From JAJDIA01 sp031555735 (GTDB lineage: Bacteria > Bacteroidota > Bacteroidia > Bacteroidales > Tannerellaceae), in NCBI GenBank assembly GCA_031555735.1, contig JAVBUE010000041.1:1-64000 (forward strand): 64,000 nucleotides of DNA, read 5' to 3'. The notes beneath the pieces are model-generated. The model searched no databases. It was not told where the DNA came from and saw only the letters and a list, made by a program, of their open reading frames with translations. The position numbers and the translations under genes are program-made. Below are positions 29,201 to 38,663 of the stretch, piece after piece (position 1 is the stretch's first letter; the number at the start of each line of letters is the position of its first letter).

Positions 29201-29805
29201 CCAAAGGCGAACAGACGGTGGAAAACCCGGGCGATTTGACCATCATCGGTAATACGGAGCCTCGTTACCAGTACAGTTTTTCTTTCAGTGGCGACTGGAA
29301 CGGTATCTTCTTCTCCGCATTCTTCCATGGGGTGGGCAAGCAAGACTGGTATCCGGGATCGGAAACAGCTTTCTGGGGAATGTACAACCGCGGCTACAAC
29401 CAGATGCCGGCCTGGCACTTGGGGAATTACTGGACGGAAGACAACCGCGACGCTTACCTGCCGCGTTATGCCCAGTACAACGGCGCGCTTGGCTACTCCA
29501 ATTTTGTACCGAACAACCGTTACCTGCAGAACGTAGCTTTCCTGCGGTTGAAAAACCTGCAGATCGGCTATTCACTGCCCAGGACATGGATTTCCAAAAT
29601 CGGCTTGCAGAGCACCCGCGTGTATATCAGCGGCGAAAACCTGGCGAGTTGGTCACCCCTCTACAAACGGGCAAAAAACTTCATGGATGTGTCATCGGCA
29701 GTGGGTACGTCGGACTCCGACCTCAGCAGTTCATACAACCAGGGAGCAGGCAACAGCTATCCGATGCTGAAGAGTATTACATTTGGGCTTTCGCTTATTT
29801 TTTAA
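26245..29805 (+). CDS. SusC/RagA-family TonB-dependent receptor with STN domain
   Basis: 1186 aa. Signal sequence near residues 24-45, an STN (secretin/TonB short N-terminal) domain (VNIRKDNVAILDVLNEIEQQ to about residue 125) that contacts FecR, a carboxypeptidase-D regulatory-like domain (ITGTIIDEKGEAVIGATV), TonB box EEVVVIGYG, plug (SSIGQGGSALILIDGV-like region) and barrel ending in SITFGLSLIF. It imports a ligand across the outer membrane with the SusD partner and also signals. Substrate unknown. Confidence 0.95.
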   Translation: MKNTYPKSYPEEFIFRIDKILRVMKITSILFFCTIFTLLAEETHSQDTKVNIRKDNVAILDVLNEIEQQTDYLFLYNKQQVDVSQSATVHASDQPVSRVLDTVLKGTNVGYEMVGNHILLSNQTEKAAEKAQQQQRKRTITGTIIDEKGEAVIGATVMEKGTSEGTVSDIDGRFSFSVSDNAVITVSYIGFTTAEVRVGNQSHLAITLKEDSKSIEEVVVIGYGVQKKVNLTGAVQAVGSEVFDNRSVSNTTQALQGAIPNLNIALEDGKPTRSASFNVRGQTSIGQGGSALILIDGVEGDPSFLNPNDIENVSVLKDAASAAIYGARGSFGVVLITTKRPQKGKTTISYTGNFSVQKQAREPEFVTDAVTWVEHFRDSYYNRQGTMPTSINNNTQYYSEEWLERLKAWKASGEGPKTIVDANGNYEYYSNTDWLDMLFKDRTFAKDHNVTVSGGNDKSDFYLSGRYYDFDGLYNFDPDTYKAYNLRAKGSLQAYKWLKLTNNMEFSKNDYHMPYSAQGRSANIQRYIEVNAFPSQPMYNPDGSYTRSGAATLGAFADGNNYQDEGKTLFKNTVGFSTSFFNNTFRVNGDFTFRYNDREFFFKRVKVPYYQSPNAVNPSYMGDQNGVIYEWTGHTMYTSSNLYAEYEKTFAKKHNVKAMAGWNYETSAYKANSIERNQLLLESAESVQLATGTAITPGASVTNWRTVGTFFRVNYNFMERYLLEVNGRYDGSSRFPTDQQWGFFPSVSGGWRLSEEPFWNVNENVLSDIKVRASYGSLGNGNISPYQFLEVLSIGTSGRVLDGKQNKSTSAPAPIPDGLTWEKATTVDVGLDFGSIQGRLRFSGDYYVRKTTDMYVAGPTLPNIFGASSPKGNYADLTTEGFEVSLTWKDKFTLANKPFGYQIQASLYDYVSTIDKYNNPTKLITDHYEGKTIGELWGFETDGLFQADPAPADYVNTIFSAHADGKWRAGDLKIRNRDGSADNMISKGEQTVENPGDLTIIGNTEPRYQYSFSFSGDWNGIFFSAFFHGVGKQDWYPGSETAFWGMYNRGYNQMPAWHLGNYWTEDNRDAYLPRYAQYNGALGYSNFVPNNRYLQNVAFLRLKNLQIGYSLPRTWISKIGLQSTRVYISGENLASWSPLYKRAKNFMDVSSAVGTSDSDLSSSYNQGAGNSYPMLKSITFGLSLIF

Positions 29806-29823
29806 ATTAAATGACATGTACGT

Positions 29824-31641
29824 ATGAAAAAGTATTTATATATATTATTCGTTTCAGCGATGGCAGTCCAGTTCTCAGGCTGTGATCTGGATGAATATAC
29901 GGTTACATCCGTAGATAAGAATAGCGTATTCTCCTCACAGGAGGGCTTGCTGGCTTATTCCATGTCGTTTTACGACATGCTTCCCGGCGCAACCGACCAG
30001 GCTATCGTTGAGCAATCATTGGTGGACTATGGCGCCACCAATACATTGAATGGATTTACGATGCGTAATGCATACAGTGAAAACAACTCCTCCGGCTGGA
30101 GCTGGGAGAGACTTCGGAATGTGAATTACTTCATCCTGAATTGTACGGATCCCGCGATCCCGGAATCGGTAAGAAATAATTACATCGGCCTCGCCCGTTT
30201 CTTCCGCGCGTACTTTTATTATGATAAGATAACCCGGTTTGGCGATGTGCCCTGGGTGGATCATCCATTGGATCCTTCGGAAACCGACATCCTGTATGGC
30301 GCCCGCGACTCCCGCGAATTAGTCATGGAAAAAGTATATGAGGACCTGATGTTTGCCGCTCAGAACATTTCCCGTACGACGGATGCTACCCAATGTACCA
30401 TGGTGACGAAATGGGCGGCGTATGCCTTTGCTTCACGCGTCTGCCTGTTCGAAGGGACATTCCGCAAATACCACAATCTGAACCTCGCCACATCGGCTGC
30501 CACTTGGTTGAAACGGGCGGAAGATGCCGCCAACGAGGTGATGCAACATTCCGGGAAATCACTGAATGCCAACTACCGGGCGTTATTCACCAGTGATAAC
30601 CCACCGACAAACGAGACCCTGCTGGCGATCGGATCCAGCGCTTCACTGGGTATCAAACACGCAGCCAACTGGCGATGGACATCCGAAACATACGGATCCG
30701 GATTGAACCTGATCCGCCCCTTTGTCTGCACATACCTGCAAAAAGACGGGACTCCTTATACGGATCGTCAGGGTTGGCAGTACGAAGATTTTTATCAGGA
30801 GTTCCAGAACCGCGATGGCCGGTTGAACGCCACACTCCGCTTTCCGGGCTATATGCGTGAAGGTAAACTCACGTTGCCGGTGTACAGCGGGTATGCCCGC
30901 CTGGGTTATCAGCCGATTAAACTGTGCGTGGATGCCACCAACGGCGACAGCCAGACGGAAAGCACACATGCCATACAGTTGGTACGCCTCGGCGAGGTAT
31001 TGCTGAACTATGCCGAAGCCAAAGCCGAACAGGGTTCGCTCACGGATGCCGACTGGGCGAAAACGATCGGAGCGTTGCGGGCTCGCGCCGGCATTACCGG
31101 TGGTCTGACGGCTAAGCCGACTAAGGCGGATAGTTACCTGATGGAAAACTATTACCCCGGCATCACCGATGCAACCATCCTGGAGATCCGTCGGGAACGG
31201 GCTGTCGAGCTGATGCTCGAAGGATTCCGTTTCGATGATTTACGGCGCTGGAAATGTGGCGACCTCTTCAAGAAAAGCTGGACAGGGATGTATATCCCCG
31301 GCATTAACCTGCCGATCGACGTGGATCATAACGGAACGCACGACGTGATCTACTATACGGACGACCAGGGATTGAAGGATGCGGAAGCTCTTGCCAACAC
31401 GGCGAACCTGTACAAAGTAAAGGTGACCGATAAACCCACAGCAGCAACCACCATCATCCAGGTATTACCTGCCGGTGATGGAAAAGGGTACTACCTGGGA
31501 TGGTTTACCAACAAAGAAAACGACAAAGTATGGGGTGCTAAGCAGTATGTATATCCCATTCCGGTGGGCGCACTGAATCTCAACCCGCAACTGACGCAAA
31601 ACCCGGGTTGGGAGAATGGAGCTACCAACGACGGAAATTAA
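29824..31641 (+). CDS. SusD/RagB-family nutrient-binding lipoprotein
   Basis: 605 aa. A lipoprotein signal ends at Cys20 (AVQFSGC). The helical TPR-like SusD fold is seen in RFFRAYFYYDKITRFGDVPW, VRLGEVLLNYAEAKAEQG and ILEIRRERAVELMLEGFRFDDL. It caps the SusC channel on the cell surface and binds the ligand. It starts 18 nt after susC and is followed by a strong terminator only after the gene end. Confidence 0.95.
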   Translation: MKKYLYILFVSAMAVQFSGCDLDEYTVTSVDKNSVFSSQEGLLAYSMSFYDMLPGATDQAIVEQSLVDYGATNTLNGFTMRNAYSENNSSGWSWERLRNVNYFILNCTDPAIPESVRNNYIGLARFFRAYFYYDKITRFGDVPWVDHPLDPSETDILYGARDSRELVMEKVYEDLMFAAQNISRTTDATQCTMVTKWAAYAFASRVCLFEGTFRKYHNLNLATSAATWLKRAEDAANEVMQHSGKSLNANYRALFTSDNPPTNETLLAIGSSASLGIKHAANWRWTSETYGSGLNLIRPFVCTYLQKDGTPYTDRQGWQYEDFYQEFQNRDGRLNATLRFPGYMREGKLTLPVYSGYARLGYQPIKLCVDATNGDSQTESTHAIQLVRLGEVLLNYAEAKAEQGSLTDADWAKTIGALRARAGITGGLTAKPTKADSYLMENYYPGITDATILEIRRERAVELMLEGFRFDDLRRWKCGDLFKKSWTGMYIPGINLPIDVDHNGTHDVIYYTDDQGLKDAEALANTANLYKVKVTDKPTAATTIIQVLPAGDGKGYYLGWFTNKENDKVWGAKQYVYPIPVGALNLNPQLTQNPGWENGATNDGN

Positions 31642-31675
31642 TGAACCGTTGAAGTTCTTTTCTTTATAACACAAC

Positions 31676-31717
31676 AAGACCTCCTGAATCAATGACTTGA
31701 GACAGGAGGTCTTTTTT
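31676..31717 (+). terminator. Intrinsic terminator after susD
   Basis: An 11-bp stem (AAGACCTCCTG with CAGGAGGTCTT) with a 16-nt loop and a trailing T-run. It separates susC/susD from the EEP gene, which may then depend on read-through or its own weak promoter. Confidence 0.9.
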
Positions 31718-31742
31718 CCTAATCAATTTAATAACAACACGT

Positions 31743-32543
31743 ATGAACTATCTCAAATACATCTTCCTCTTCTTACTGGTGATCTCCTGCAAGGAGGCAC
31801 AATCGACACCCGAACCTCAACAACCGCAACCTGAAACGGCCGTCCGCCTGAAGGTGTTATGCTACAACCTGCGCTTCGGCGAGCTGGCTTCGCTGGAAGA
31901 GCTGGCCGCCTTCATCAAGGAACAAAACCCGGATATCGTCGCCTTGCAGGAAGTGGATTGCCGGACGTACCGGGACCGGACGCCTAAGCAACACGGCAAA
32001 GACTTTATCACCGAATTGGGATTCCGCACGGGTATGTTAACCGCTTACGGGAAAACCATCCCTCACGCCGGAGGTTATTACGGCATCGGCATCCTGTCTA
32101 AATTCCCGTTGGCAAAGGTGGAACGCATCTTACTTCCCAAAACGGAAAACGGGAAAGAGCAACGGGCTGTGTTAGTGGCGGAGGTGGAATACGCGGAAGG
32201 GGAATACATCACGTTCGCATCCACCCACCTCGACCATTCCAACACGGAAGAACGCCAGGTACAGGTGAAAAAGCTGAATGAGGTATTGCTGTCGAGACCT
32301 TATCCCGTGATTGTTGCCGGAGACTTCAACGCCACCCCCGAATCCACGGAAATCAAACAGGGGATGAATAGCTGGACAATCCTCTCGAACCTGGAGTTTA
32401 CCATCCCGGCAGATGCCCCTAAGAGTACCATCGATTATATCTTCTGTTTTCCGGGAAATAAATGGAAGCAAGTGGGAGCAACCACCTATAAAGTCGGACT
32501 GTCTGACCATTTACCCATCAGCACCGAAGTGGAACTGAAGTAA
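31743..32543 (+). CDS. Endonuclease/exonuclease/phosphatase-family lipoprotein
   Basis: 266 aa. Lipobox with Cys16 (LLVISC) followed by a proline/glutamine linker. The EEP fold has all its motifs: YNLRFGE, ALQEVDC, STHLDHS, AGDFNATPES, TIDYIF and SDHLPIS. Relatives cleave DNA, sphingomyelin, inositol phosphates or other phosphodiesters; a surface-anchored form beside susC/susD suggests it releases a nutrient from a phosphate-bearing polymer or lipid. The actual substrate cannot be read from the sequence. Confidence 0.9.
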   Translation: MNYLKYIFLFLLVISCKEAQSTPEPQQPQPETAVRLKVLCYNLRFGELASLEELAAFIKEQNPDIVALQEVDCRTYRDRTPKQHGKDFITELGFRTGMLTAYGKTIPHAGGYYGIGILSKFPLAKVERILLPKTENGKEQRAVLVAEVEYAEGEYITFASTHLDHSNTEERQVQVKKLNEVLLSRPYPVIVAGDFNATPESTEIKQGMNSWTILSNLEFTIPADAPKSTIDYIFCFPGNKWKQVGATTYKVGLSDHLPISTEVELK

Positions 32544-32563
32544 TAAACGGATCCGGGATCGTG

Positions 32564-34231
32564 TCAGAGCAGCATGATCAGAAGTTGTGCGGTGATGACG
32601 CGGACAAACATGGAGAGCGGATAAACGGTGGCGTAGGCAACAGAAGGCTCATCGCTTTCAACGGTGGTATTGGCGTAGTTCAATGCCATCGGGTTGGCCA
32701 TCGCCCCACATAACAAGCCTGCATTGTGGGCATAATCGATCCGGAAGAAACGCGACGCCAAATAGGCGACGATCAATACCGGCAACATCGTCAACACCGC
32801 TCCCATGCCGATCCATAGCAGTCCTTCCTGACTGAATACGGTCTCGAAGAAATGCGCCCCCGCATCCAGCCCCAATCCCGCCAGGTAAAGGGCAATCCCG
32901 AACTGCCGCAACATCAGGTTGGCGCTGTGTGTCGTATAGGTGGCGATATGGAAACGCGGGCCGAAAGCCCCCATCAGGATACCCACGATGATAGGGCCGC
33001 CTGCAATACCCAACTTCACCGGCATACTGATGCCCGGTAGCGCGATGGGGACAGCGCCCAGCAAGACACCGAGCGAGATACCGACAAAGACAGATACCAG
33101 GTTCGGATTGTCGAGCCGTTTTACCTCATTGCCGATAATCCGGCCGACATTTTCCACGGCAGCCGCTTCACCTACGATCGTGATACGGTCGCCCGTTTGC
33201 AGGCGAAGGTCACTGGCGGCGATCAGGTCGATCCCCGCACGGTTCACCCGGGTGATATTGATTCCGTACAGGTTACGCAGGCGCAGCTTGCCCAGCTTCA
33301 TACCGTTCAGTTTCGACTGGGTGACGACGAAGCGGCGGGAGATCAGTTGGCTGTCGATGGCGTTCCAGTCGATATTCTCATTGTTCCAATCCACATTTTC
33401 CTGTTCCCCGAACAAAGCTTTGATGGATTCGATATCCTGTTTGCCGGAGATCACCAGCAGGTGGTCTCTGGCTTGCAGGATCGTATCGGAGGTGGGGATA
33501 ATCACCTTCCCTTCGCGCCAGAGACGGGAGATGACGAAGTGGGCAGGACAGAGACGGACAACCTCAACGATACGCTTGTTGTAGATGGCCGGATTGGTCG
33601 CAAGGAACTCACCCACATGCATCTGCTGGTCTTTCTTCTCTTTTGTGACTTCGGCCGTTTGCCTGACGAAGCACTTACGGAGGACAATAATGGCAAGGAT
33701 CACCCCTACCACTCCCATCGGATAAGCAGTGGCACAGGCAAGCGCCATATCGGTCACTCCCCGGATATTCTCCGGATCCATTTGCCGTAAGGTGGACTGG
33801 GCGGCGCCCAGTACCGGGGTGTTGGTCACCGCCCCTGACAGCAATCCCACCAACGTGGACAACGGCATCCCTGTCAGCTCATGGAAGAACACGGTAAGCA
33901 ACAATCCCAGCAGGATAATCCCCATCGCCATCATATTCATTTCCAGGCCGCCTTTCCGCAGCGAGGCGAAGAAACCGGGTCCCACTTGCAAGCCCAGCGT
34001 ATAGACAAACAGGATGAGCCCCATATTCTGGGCGAAATAAAGCATGTCCTGATTCACTACCGCTCCGAAATGTCCGGCCAGGATACCGGTAAAGAACACA
34101 AACGTAACACCCAATGTGATTCCAAAGAAGGGGATACGCCCGAGCAACAAGCCCACGGCACAGATAAAGGTCAGCACGATCACCGCCTGTATGACGGTGG
34201 GTTGCCGGAGTATGTCAATCAGCCAATCCAT
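32564..34231 (-). CDS. AspT/YidE-family antiporter-like permease with TrkA-C domains
   Basis: 555 aa with the family layout: about five hydrophobic spans, two central RCK/TrkA-C domains (SDTILQARDHLLVISG, LQTGDRITIVGE) and a second membrane half (GISLGVLLGAVPIALPG, AGGPIIVGILMGAFGPR). AspT of lactic acid bacteria exchanges aspartate for alanine; other members have unknown cargo. The frame extends upstream to 34318 over the preceding gene; the Met at 34231 (MDWLIDILRQP) is the likely start, 22 nt after the antiporter gene. An aspartate 4-decarboxylase is encoded 13 kb away. Confidence 0.87.
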   Translation of the reverse strand: MDWLIDILRQPTVIQAVIVLTFICAVGLLLGRIPFFGITLGVTFVFFTGILAGHFGAVVNQDMLYFAQNMGLILFVYTLGLQVGPGFFASLRKGGLEMNMMAMGIILLGLLLTVFFHELTGMPLSTLVGLLSGAVTNTPVLGAAQSTLRQMDPENIRGVTDMALACATAYPMGVVGVILAIIVLRKCFVRQTAEVTKEKKDQQMHVGEFLATNPAIYNKRIVEVVRLCPAHFVISRLWREGKVIIPTSDTILQARDHLLVISGKQDIESIKALFGEQENVDWNNENIDWNAIDSQLISRRFVVTQSKLNGMKLGKLRLRNLYGINITRVNRAGIDLIAASDLRLQTGDRITIVGEAAAVENVGRIIGNEVKRLDNPNLVSVFVGISLGVLLGAVPIALPGISMPVKLGIAGGPIIVGILMGAFGPRFHIATYTTHSANLMLRQFGIALYLAGLGLDAGAHFFETVFSQEGLLWIGMGAVLTMLPVLIVAYLASRFFRIDYAHNAGLLCGAMANPMALNYANTTVESDEPSVAYATVYPLSMFVRVITAQLLIMLL

Positions 34232-34253
34232 GTGTAAACGTATCAGTAGCAGC

Positions 34254-36536
34254 TTATCTGCTGAGGATGAGCGTTGACGGCATATGCTGCAAGGCTTCGA
34301 AACGATGCTCTGACACATCGTTCCAGGTATTGTAGCTGATCAGCATGAAGTTATAGCCGTCAAACAGTTCGGGAGTGAGGTCTTTCTCTTTCAACAGGGT
34401 CGCTTCCGGGAGGGATTCGGAGAACAGGCGTACCTGTTTGTTGATCTCTTCGCTGCCCGGTGTGGTGGTACTGGCACGGTTCACGATCCCCACTTCGCCA
34501 TGCGTGGATTTCAGCAGGGTCTGCGCATAATCCAGCAGATGGAGGTCGCTGACGGAGTCGATCACGAGGATCACCCTGGTAGCCCGCACAAAATTACGGT
34601 TCACAAACACACCGACGGGGCAATGTGTCTGCTCGATGAACATCCGTGTCTTGTCTTTCAGCAATCCGCCGGGATTGAACCAGGAGTCGGACACGAAGTG
34701 TTTGGTATATTTGCGATAGGTGGCGCGGAACTTATTCGCCTCCACATCATCGGGGAGGTTACTCATCGAGATACCGGCTCCTACAAGCAGGAAGTCATAC
34801 CCTTCGTTGTTGACGATCGAGCAGATATCCATACCGGCATTGGTCGATACTTCGTAACGGGTATGGATTTGCATCCCCAGCTTCTTGGCGCCGTAGAGGA
34901 TCGGACCGAAGCTTACTTCTTCAAAGTTATCCGTATGCAACGGGTTGACATCCGGGCCTACCGTCAGGTGCAGGGCGGTCAGGTCCATCTTATTACTCCC
35001 CCGGGAGAACATCTGGTGCGCCACATCGAGCATCACCTGTCCGTTGCTGGCACGGCCGAATGACAGCATCACCTTGAAGATGCCTTCCTGGCGGGCGAGC
35101 TCCTTCATCTCCATATACTTTTCATGCTTGCGGAAGCAGAATTTGATAACAGACAGCAAGGGCGTGGTCATGAAGGTAGTCACCAGCGTCATCAATACCA
35201 GCATGGCGAAGATAGAGGGTTGCAGGATACCCATCTCATAGCCGATCGTCAGCACCACCAGTTCCATCAGACCACGGGTATTCATCAGGGCGCCTATATA
35301 CAGGCTGTGCTTCCAGGTCTCTCCGGTGAATCGCGCCGCCCCCATCGCGCTGCCGAACTTACCGATGATGGCCATGAGGGTTACGATCCCGCACATCGTC
35401 CATAATTCAGGAGTATTCAGCAAGCCGATCTGGGTACGCAGCCCGGTGGATACGAAGAACAGGGGAAGGAACAGCGCCAACGCTACATCTTCCACTTTTT
35501 CGGTCATAATTTTACGGAACTTGACATTGCCCGGCATCACCACTCCCGCCATGAAGGCGCCGAAGAGGGCGTGCAGACCAAGGATCTCGGTCAGGTATGA
35601 CGATGTGACGAGGATGAGGAACATAAACGCCACCAACCCTTTGTCAATCACCTCCTTGTTATGGTAAATATTCCCCACCATCCGCAGGAAAGGACGCACG
35701 ACCACAAACATACCCACAAGGTACAGGATGGAGAAACCGATATTGAACAGCGCGCTAAGCATACTGCCCGCCTGGGCGATGGCCACCACTACAGCAAGCA
35801 GGCACCAGGCGGTGATATCCCCGTTGGCAGCGCTGGCAAGGGAAATCGTGCCGAGATGTGTTTTCGTCAACCCCTTCTCCTGGATGATCCGCGCCAATAC
35901 AGGGAAAGCGGTAATGCTCATCGCGATCCCGATGAAAAGAGCGAAAGAGATAAAAGGAGTGCTTTTATCGGCATACCCGTCGTAAAGGTAGAGGGCTGTC
36001 AGCATGCCAAGGAAGAAGGGGACAATGGTGCTTGTATGGCTGATCAGGATGGTTTCATTTAGTTTCTTGCGTATCTCGGTAATATCAAGCTCCATCCCTA
36101 TCGCAAACATAAACAAGATCAGGCCGAACTGGCTCAGGATGGTGATATTGGCAAGCGACTCCACCGGGAAGATAAAGGCGGATGTTTCGGGGAACCAATG
36201 TCCAAGGATAGAAGGACCGAGGAGGATACCGGCAACGATCTCCCCGATCACCGTAGGTTGCCCCATCTTCAGGAACAACCATCCGAACAGGCGGCAACAC
36301 AGGAGGATCACGATGATCTGCAACAGCAGGATACCCACCGGGGTTTCGATATGTTCAAGAAGAATGCGCTGAAAAACGGAAAAGCCTTCGGACAGGGTGG
36401 ACGGCGCGTCGTAAACGGACGAAACTGCCTCATCCAGCTGATGCCCTTCGCCTTGCTTGACGATCCCATACATCAACGTCCCAAAGACAGCGATCATCAA
36501 CAAATAAAACGTCAAACTTTTCGTCCCTTTGCTCAT
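34254..36536 (-). CDS. CPA2-type cation:proton antiporter with C-terminal Usp-like region
   Basis: 760 aa. Twelve or more hydrophobic segments (QIIVILLCCRLFGWLFLKMG, ILSQFGLILFMFAIGMELD, GLHALFGAFMAGVVMPGN) define the Na+/H+ exchanger fold. The last 280 residues form a soluble region with universal-stress-like halves (YDFLLVGAGISMSNLPDD, HCPVGVFVNRNF). The open frame starts with a TTG at 36557 that lies inside the promoter box; the ATG at 36536 is right. It is transcribed together with the AspT-type gene. Confidence 0.9.
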   Translation of the reverse strand: MSKGTKSLTFYLLMIAVFGTLMYGIVKQGEGHQLDEAVSSVYDAPSTLSEGFSVFQRILLEHIETPVGILLLQIIVILLCCRLFGWLFLKMGQPTVIGEIVAGILLGPSILGHWFPETSAFIFPVESLANITILSQFGLILFMFAIGMELDITEIRKKLNETILISHTSTIVPFFLGMLTALYLYDGYADKSTPFISFALFIGIAMSITAFPVLARIIQEKGLTKTHLGTISLASAANGDITAWCLLAVVVAIAQAGSMLSALFNIGFSILYLVGMFVVVRPFLRMVGNIYHNKEVIDKGLVAFMFLILVTSSYLTEILGLHALFGAFMAGVVMPGNVKFRKIMTEKVEDVALALFLPLFFVSTGLRTQIGLLNTPELWTMCGIVTLMAIIGKFGSAMGAARFTGETWKHSLYIGALMNTRGLMELVVLTIGYEMGILQPSIFAMLVLMTLVTTFMTTPLLSVIKFCFRKHEKYMEMKELARQEGIFKVMLSFGRASNGQVMLDVAHQMFSRGSNKMDLTALHLTVGPDVNPLHTDNFEEVSFGPILYGAKKLGMQIHTRYEVSTNAGMDICSIVNNEGYDFLLVGAGISMSNLPDDVEANKFRATYRKYTKHFVSDSWFNPGGLLKDKTRMFIEQTHCPVGVFVNRNFVRATRVILVIDSVSDLHLLDYAQTLLKSTHGEVGIVNRASTTTPGSEEINKQVRLFSESLPEATLLKEKDLTPELFDGYNFMLISYNTWNDVSEHRFEALQHMPSTLILSR

Positions 36537-36554
36537 TCGCCCCACGTATTTCTG

Positions 36555-36562
36555 CAAATATA
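36555..36562 (-). promoter_or_regulatory. -7 box of the antiporter/AspT operon
   Basis: TATATTTG on the minus strand matches TAnnTTTG exactly and sits 18 nt before the ATG. It is divergent from the glgB promoter 46 nt away. Confidence 0.7.
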
Positions 36563-36607
36563 ATAACTAAAAGTTAACAATCGTCCATTCGCTTTCGATT
36601 ATTATCC

Positions 36608-36615
36608 TATCTTTG
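36608..36615 (+). promoter_or_regulatory. -7 box of glgB
   Basis: TATCTTTG matches TAnnTTTG exactly, 25 nt before the glgB start codon. Confidence 0.7.
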
Positions 36616-36640
36616 TGCGACAACCAATATAATTAGATGT

Positions 36641-38650
36641 ATGGATTCTTTGAACCTGATCAAAAATGATCCCTGGCTAACCCCCTATGCTCCGGCCATC
36701 GAAGGAAGATACCAGTATGTAAAAGAAAAAGAGAACAGCCTGACGGGAAACGGGAAAACCACCTTGTCCGATTTCGCATCGGGCTACCTGTTTTTCGGGC
36801 TCCACAAACAGCCCGGCGGATGGCTTTTCCGCGAATGGGCGCCTAATGCCACCGCGATCTACCTGGTCGGGACATTCAACCACTGGCAGAAAGACGAGCA
36901 GTACCGGATGACACCGGGAGCCAATGGCATCTGGGAGATATCCCTGCCGGAAGAAGCAATGCATCACGAAGACCTGTTCAAACTCCTCGTCGAATGGGAA
37001 GGAGGATCGGGCGAACGGATCCCCGCCTGGATCCGCCGTGTGGTACAGGACGACCGTACGAAGATATTCAGCGCGCAGGTATGGAATCCCCTGCTGCCTT
37101 ACCAGTTCAAACATAAAAAATTCAAACCGAATACTTCCCCGTTGCTGATCTACGAATGCCATATCGGCATGGGGACGAACGAAGAGAAGGTGGGCACGTA
37201 CGACGAATTCCGCCGGAACGTATTGCCGCGTGTGAAAAAAGACGGCTACAACACCATCCAGATCATGGCGATCCAGGAACATCCGTATTACGGGTCGTTC
37301 GGTTACCATGTGAGCAGCTTCTTCGCCGCCTCTTCCCGCTTCGGTACGCCCAACGAATTGAAGCAACTGATCGACGACGCCCATGGGATGGGTATCGCGG
37401 TCATCATGGATATCGTCCACAGCCATGCCGTAAAGAATGAGACGGAAGGATTGGGACGTTTAGACGGCTCTTACCACCAGTATTTCCATACCGGCGGCAA
37501 GCGCGAACATCCGGCATGGGACTCGTTGCTGTTCGACTACGGAAAGAATGAGGTATTGCATTTCCTCCTTTCCAATTGCAAGTTCTGGCTGGAAGAGTAT
37601 CAATTCGACGGGTTCCGTTTCGACGGCGTCACCTCCATGCTGTACTACAGCCATGGCCTGGGCGAAGCGTTCTCCAACTATGGCGATTACTACAACGGCC
37701 ATCAGGACGGCGATGCCATCGCTTACCTGACGCTGGCCAACAAACTGATCCATGAAGTCAACCCCCTGGCGATCACCATCGCCGAAGAAGTAAGCGGTAT
37801 GCCCGGACTGGCGGCCCAAACGGAAGACGGCGGTTATGGGTTCGATTACCGCATGGCGATGAATATACCGGACTACTGGATCAAGACGATCAAGGAGAAA
37901 CGCGACGAAGACTGGCACCCGTCGTCTATCTGGTGGGAAACGACCAACCGCCGGTCCGACGAAAAGACGATCAGCTATGCCGAAAGCCACGACCAGGCGC
38001 TGGTAGGTGATAAAACCATTATCTTCCGCCTTATCGACGCTGAGATGTACTGGCACATGCAAAGCAACGACCATAACTTCACGGTGGAACGCGGCATGGC
38101 GCTGCATAAGATGATACGGCTGGTAACAGCGTCAACCATCAACGGGGGATACCTCAATTTCATGGGGAATGAGTTCGGCCATCCCGAATGGATCGACTTC
38201 CCGCGGGAAGGAAACGGCTGGTCGCATAAGTATGCACGCCGGCAGTGGGACCTGGTGGACAACTACAACCTGAAATATCATTTCCTCGGCGACTTCGACC
38301 GCGAAATGCTTGACCTGATCGGCAGTGTAAAGAATTTCCAACAAATTCCCATCCAGAAGATTTGGGATAGCGACGGCGACCAGATCCTGGCATATATGCG
38401 CAAAGACCTGCTGTTCATCTTCAACTTCAGTCCGGATAAATCCTATACCGATTATGGTTTCCTTACCCCGGTAGGCGAATACGAAGTGGTACTCAATACG
38501 GATGCGACCCGCTTCGGAGGATTTGGTTTGGCGGACGACACCGTGCGCCACTCCACCCACTTTGACCCTCTCTATAAAAAGGAGAAGAAAGAATGGCTCA
38601 AAGTGTATATCCCTGCCCGTAGCGCCGTAGTCTTACGAAAAGTAAAATAA
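36641..38650 (+). CDS. glgB: 1,4-alpha-glucan branching enzyme, eukaryote-like GH13 type
   Basis: 669 aa. It makes the alpha-1,6 branches of glycogen. An N-terminal CBM48 (FREWAPNATAIYLVGTFNHW) is followed by the GH13 barrel with nucleophile Asp328 (DGFRFDGVTSM), acid/base Glu382 (AEEVSG) and transition-state Asp in AESHDQALVG, and a C-terminal beta domain. The motifs match the branching enzymes shared by Bacteroidetes and eukaryotes. manA follows 13 nt later, so sugar-phosphate and glycogen genes probably share a transcript. Confidence 0.95.
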   Translation: MDSLNLIKNDPWLTPYAPAIEGRYQYVKEKENSLTGNGKTTLSDFASGYLFFGLHKQPGGWLFREWAPNATAIYLVGTFNHWQKDEQYRMTPGANGIWEISLPEEAMHHEDLFKLLVEWEGGSGERIPAWIRRVVQDDRTKIFSAQVWNPLLPYQFKHKKFKPNTSPLLIYECHIGMGTNEEKVGTYDEFRRNVLPRVKKDGYNTIQIMAIQEHPYYGSFGYHVSSFFAASSRFGTPNELKQLIDDAHGMGIAVIMDIVHSHAVKNETEGLGRLDGSYHQYFHTGGKREHPAWDSLLFDYGKNEVLHFLLSNCKFWLEEYQFDGFRFDGVTSMLYYSHGLGEAFSNYGDYYNGHQDGDAIAYLTLANKLIHEVNPLAITIAEEVSGMPGLAAQTEDGGYGFDYRMAMNIPDYWIKTIKEKRDEDWHPSSIWWETTNRRSDEKTISYAESHDQALVGDKTIIFRLIDAEMYWHMQSNDHNFTVERGMALHKMIRLVTASTINGGYLNFMGNEFGHPEWIDFPREGNGWSHKYARRQWDLVDNYNLKYHFLGDFDREMLDLIGSVKNFQQIPIQKIWDSDGDQILAYMRKDLLFIFNFSPDKSYTDYGFLTPVGEYEVVLNTDATRFGGFGLADDTVRHSTHFDPLYKKEKKEWLKVYIPARSAVVLRKVK

Positions 38651-38663
38651 GTTTCAATTAGTT

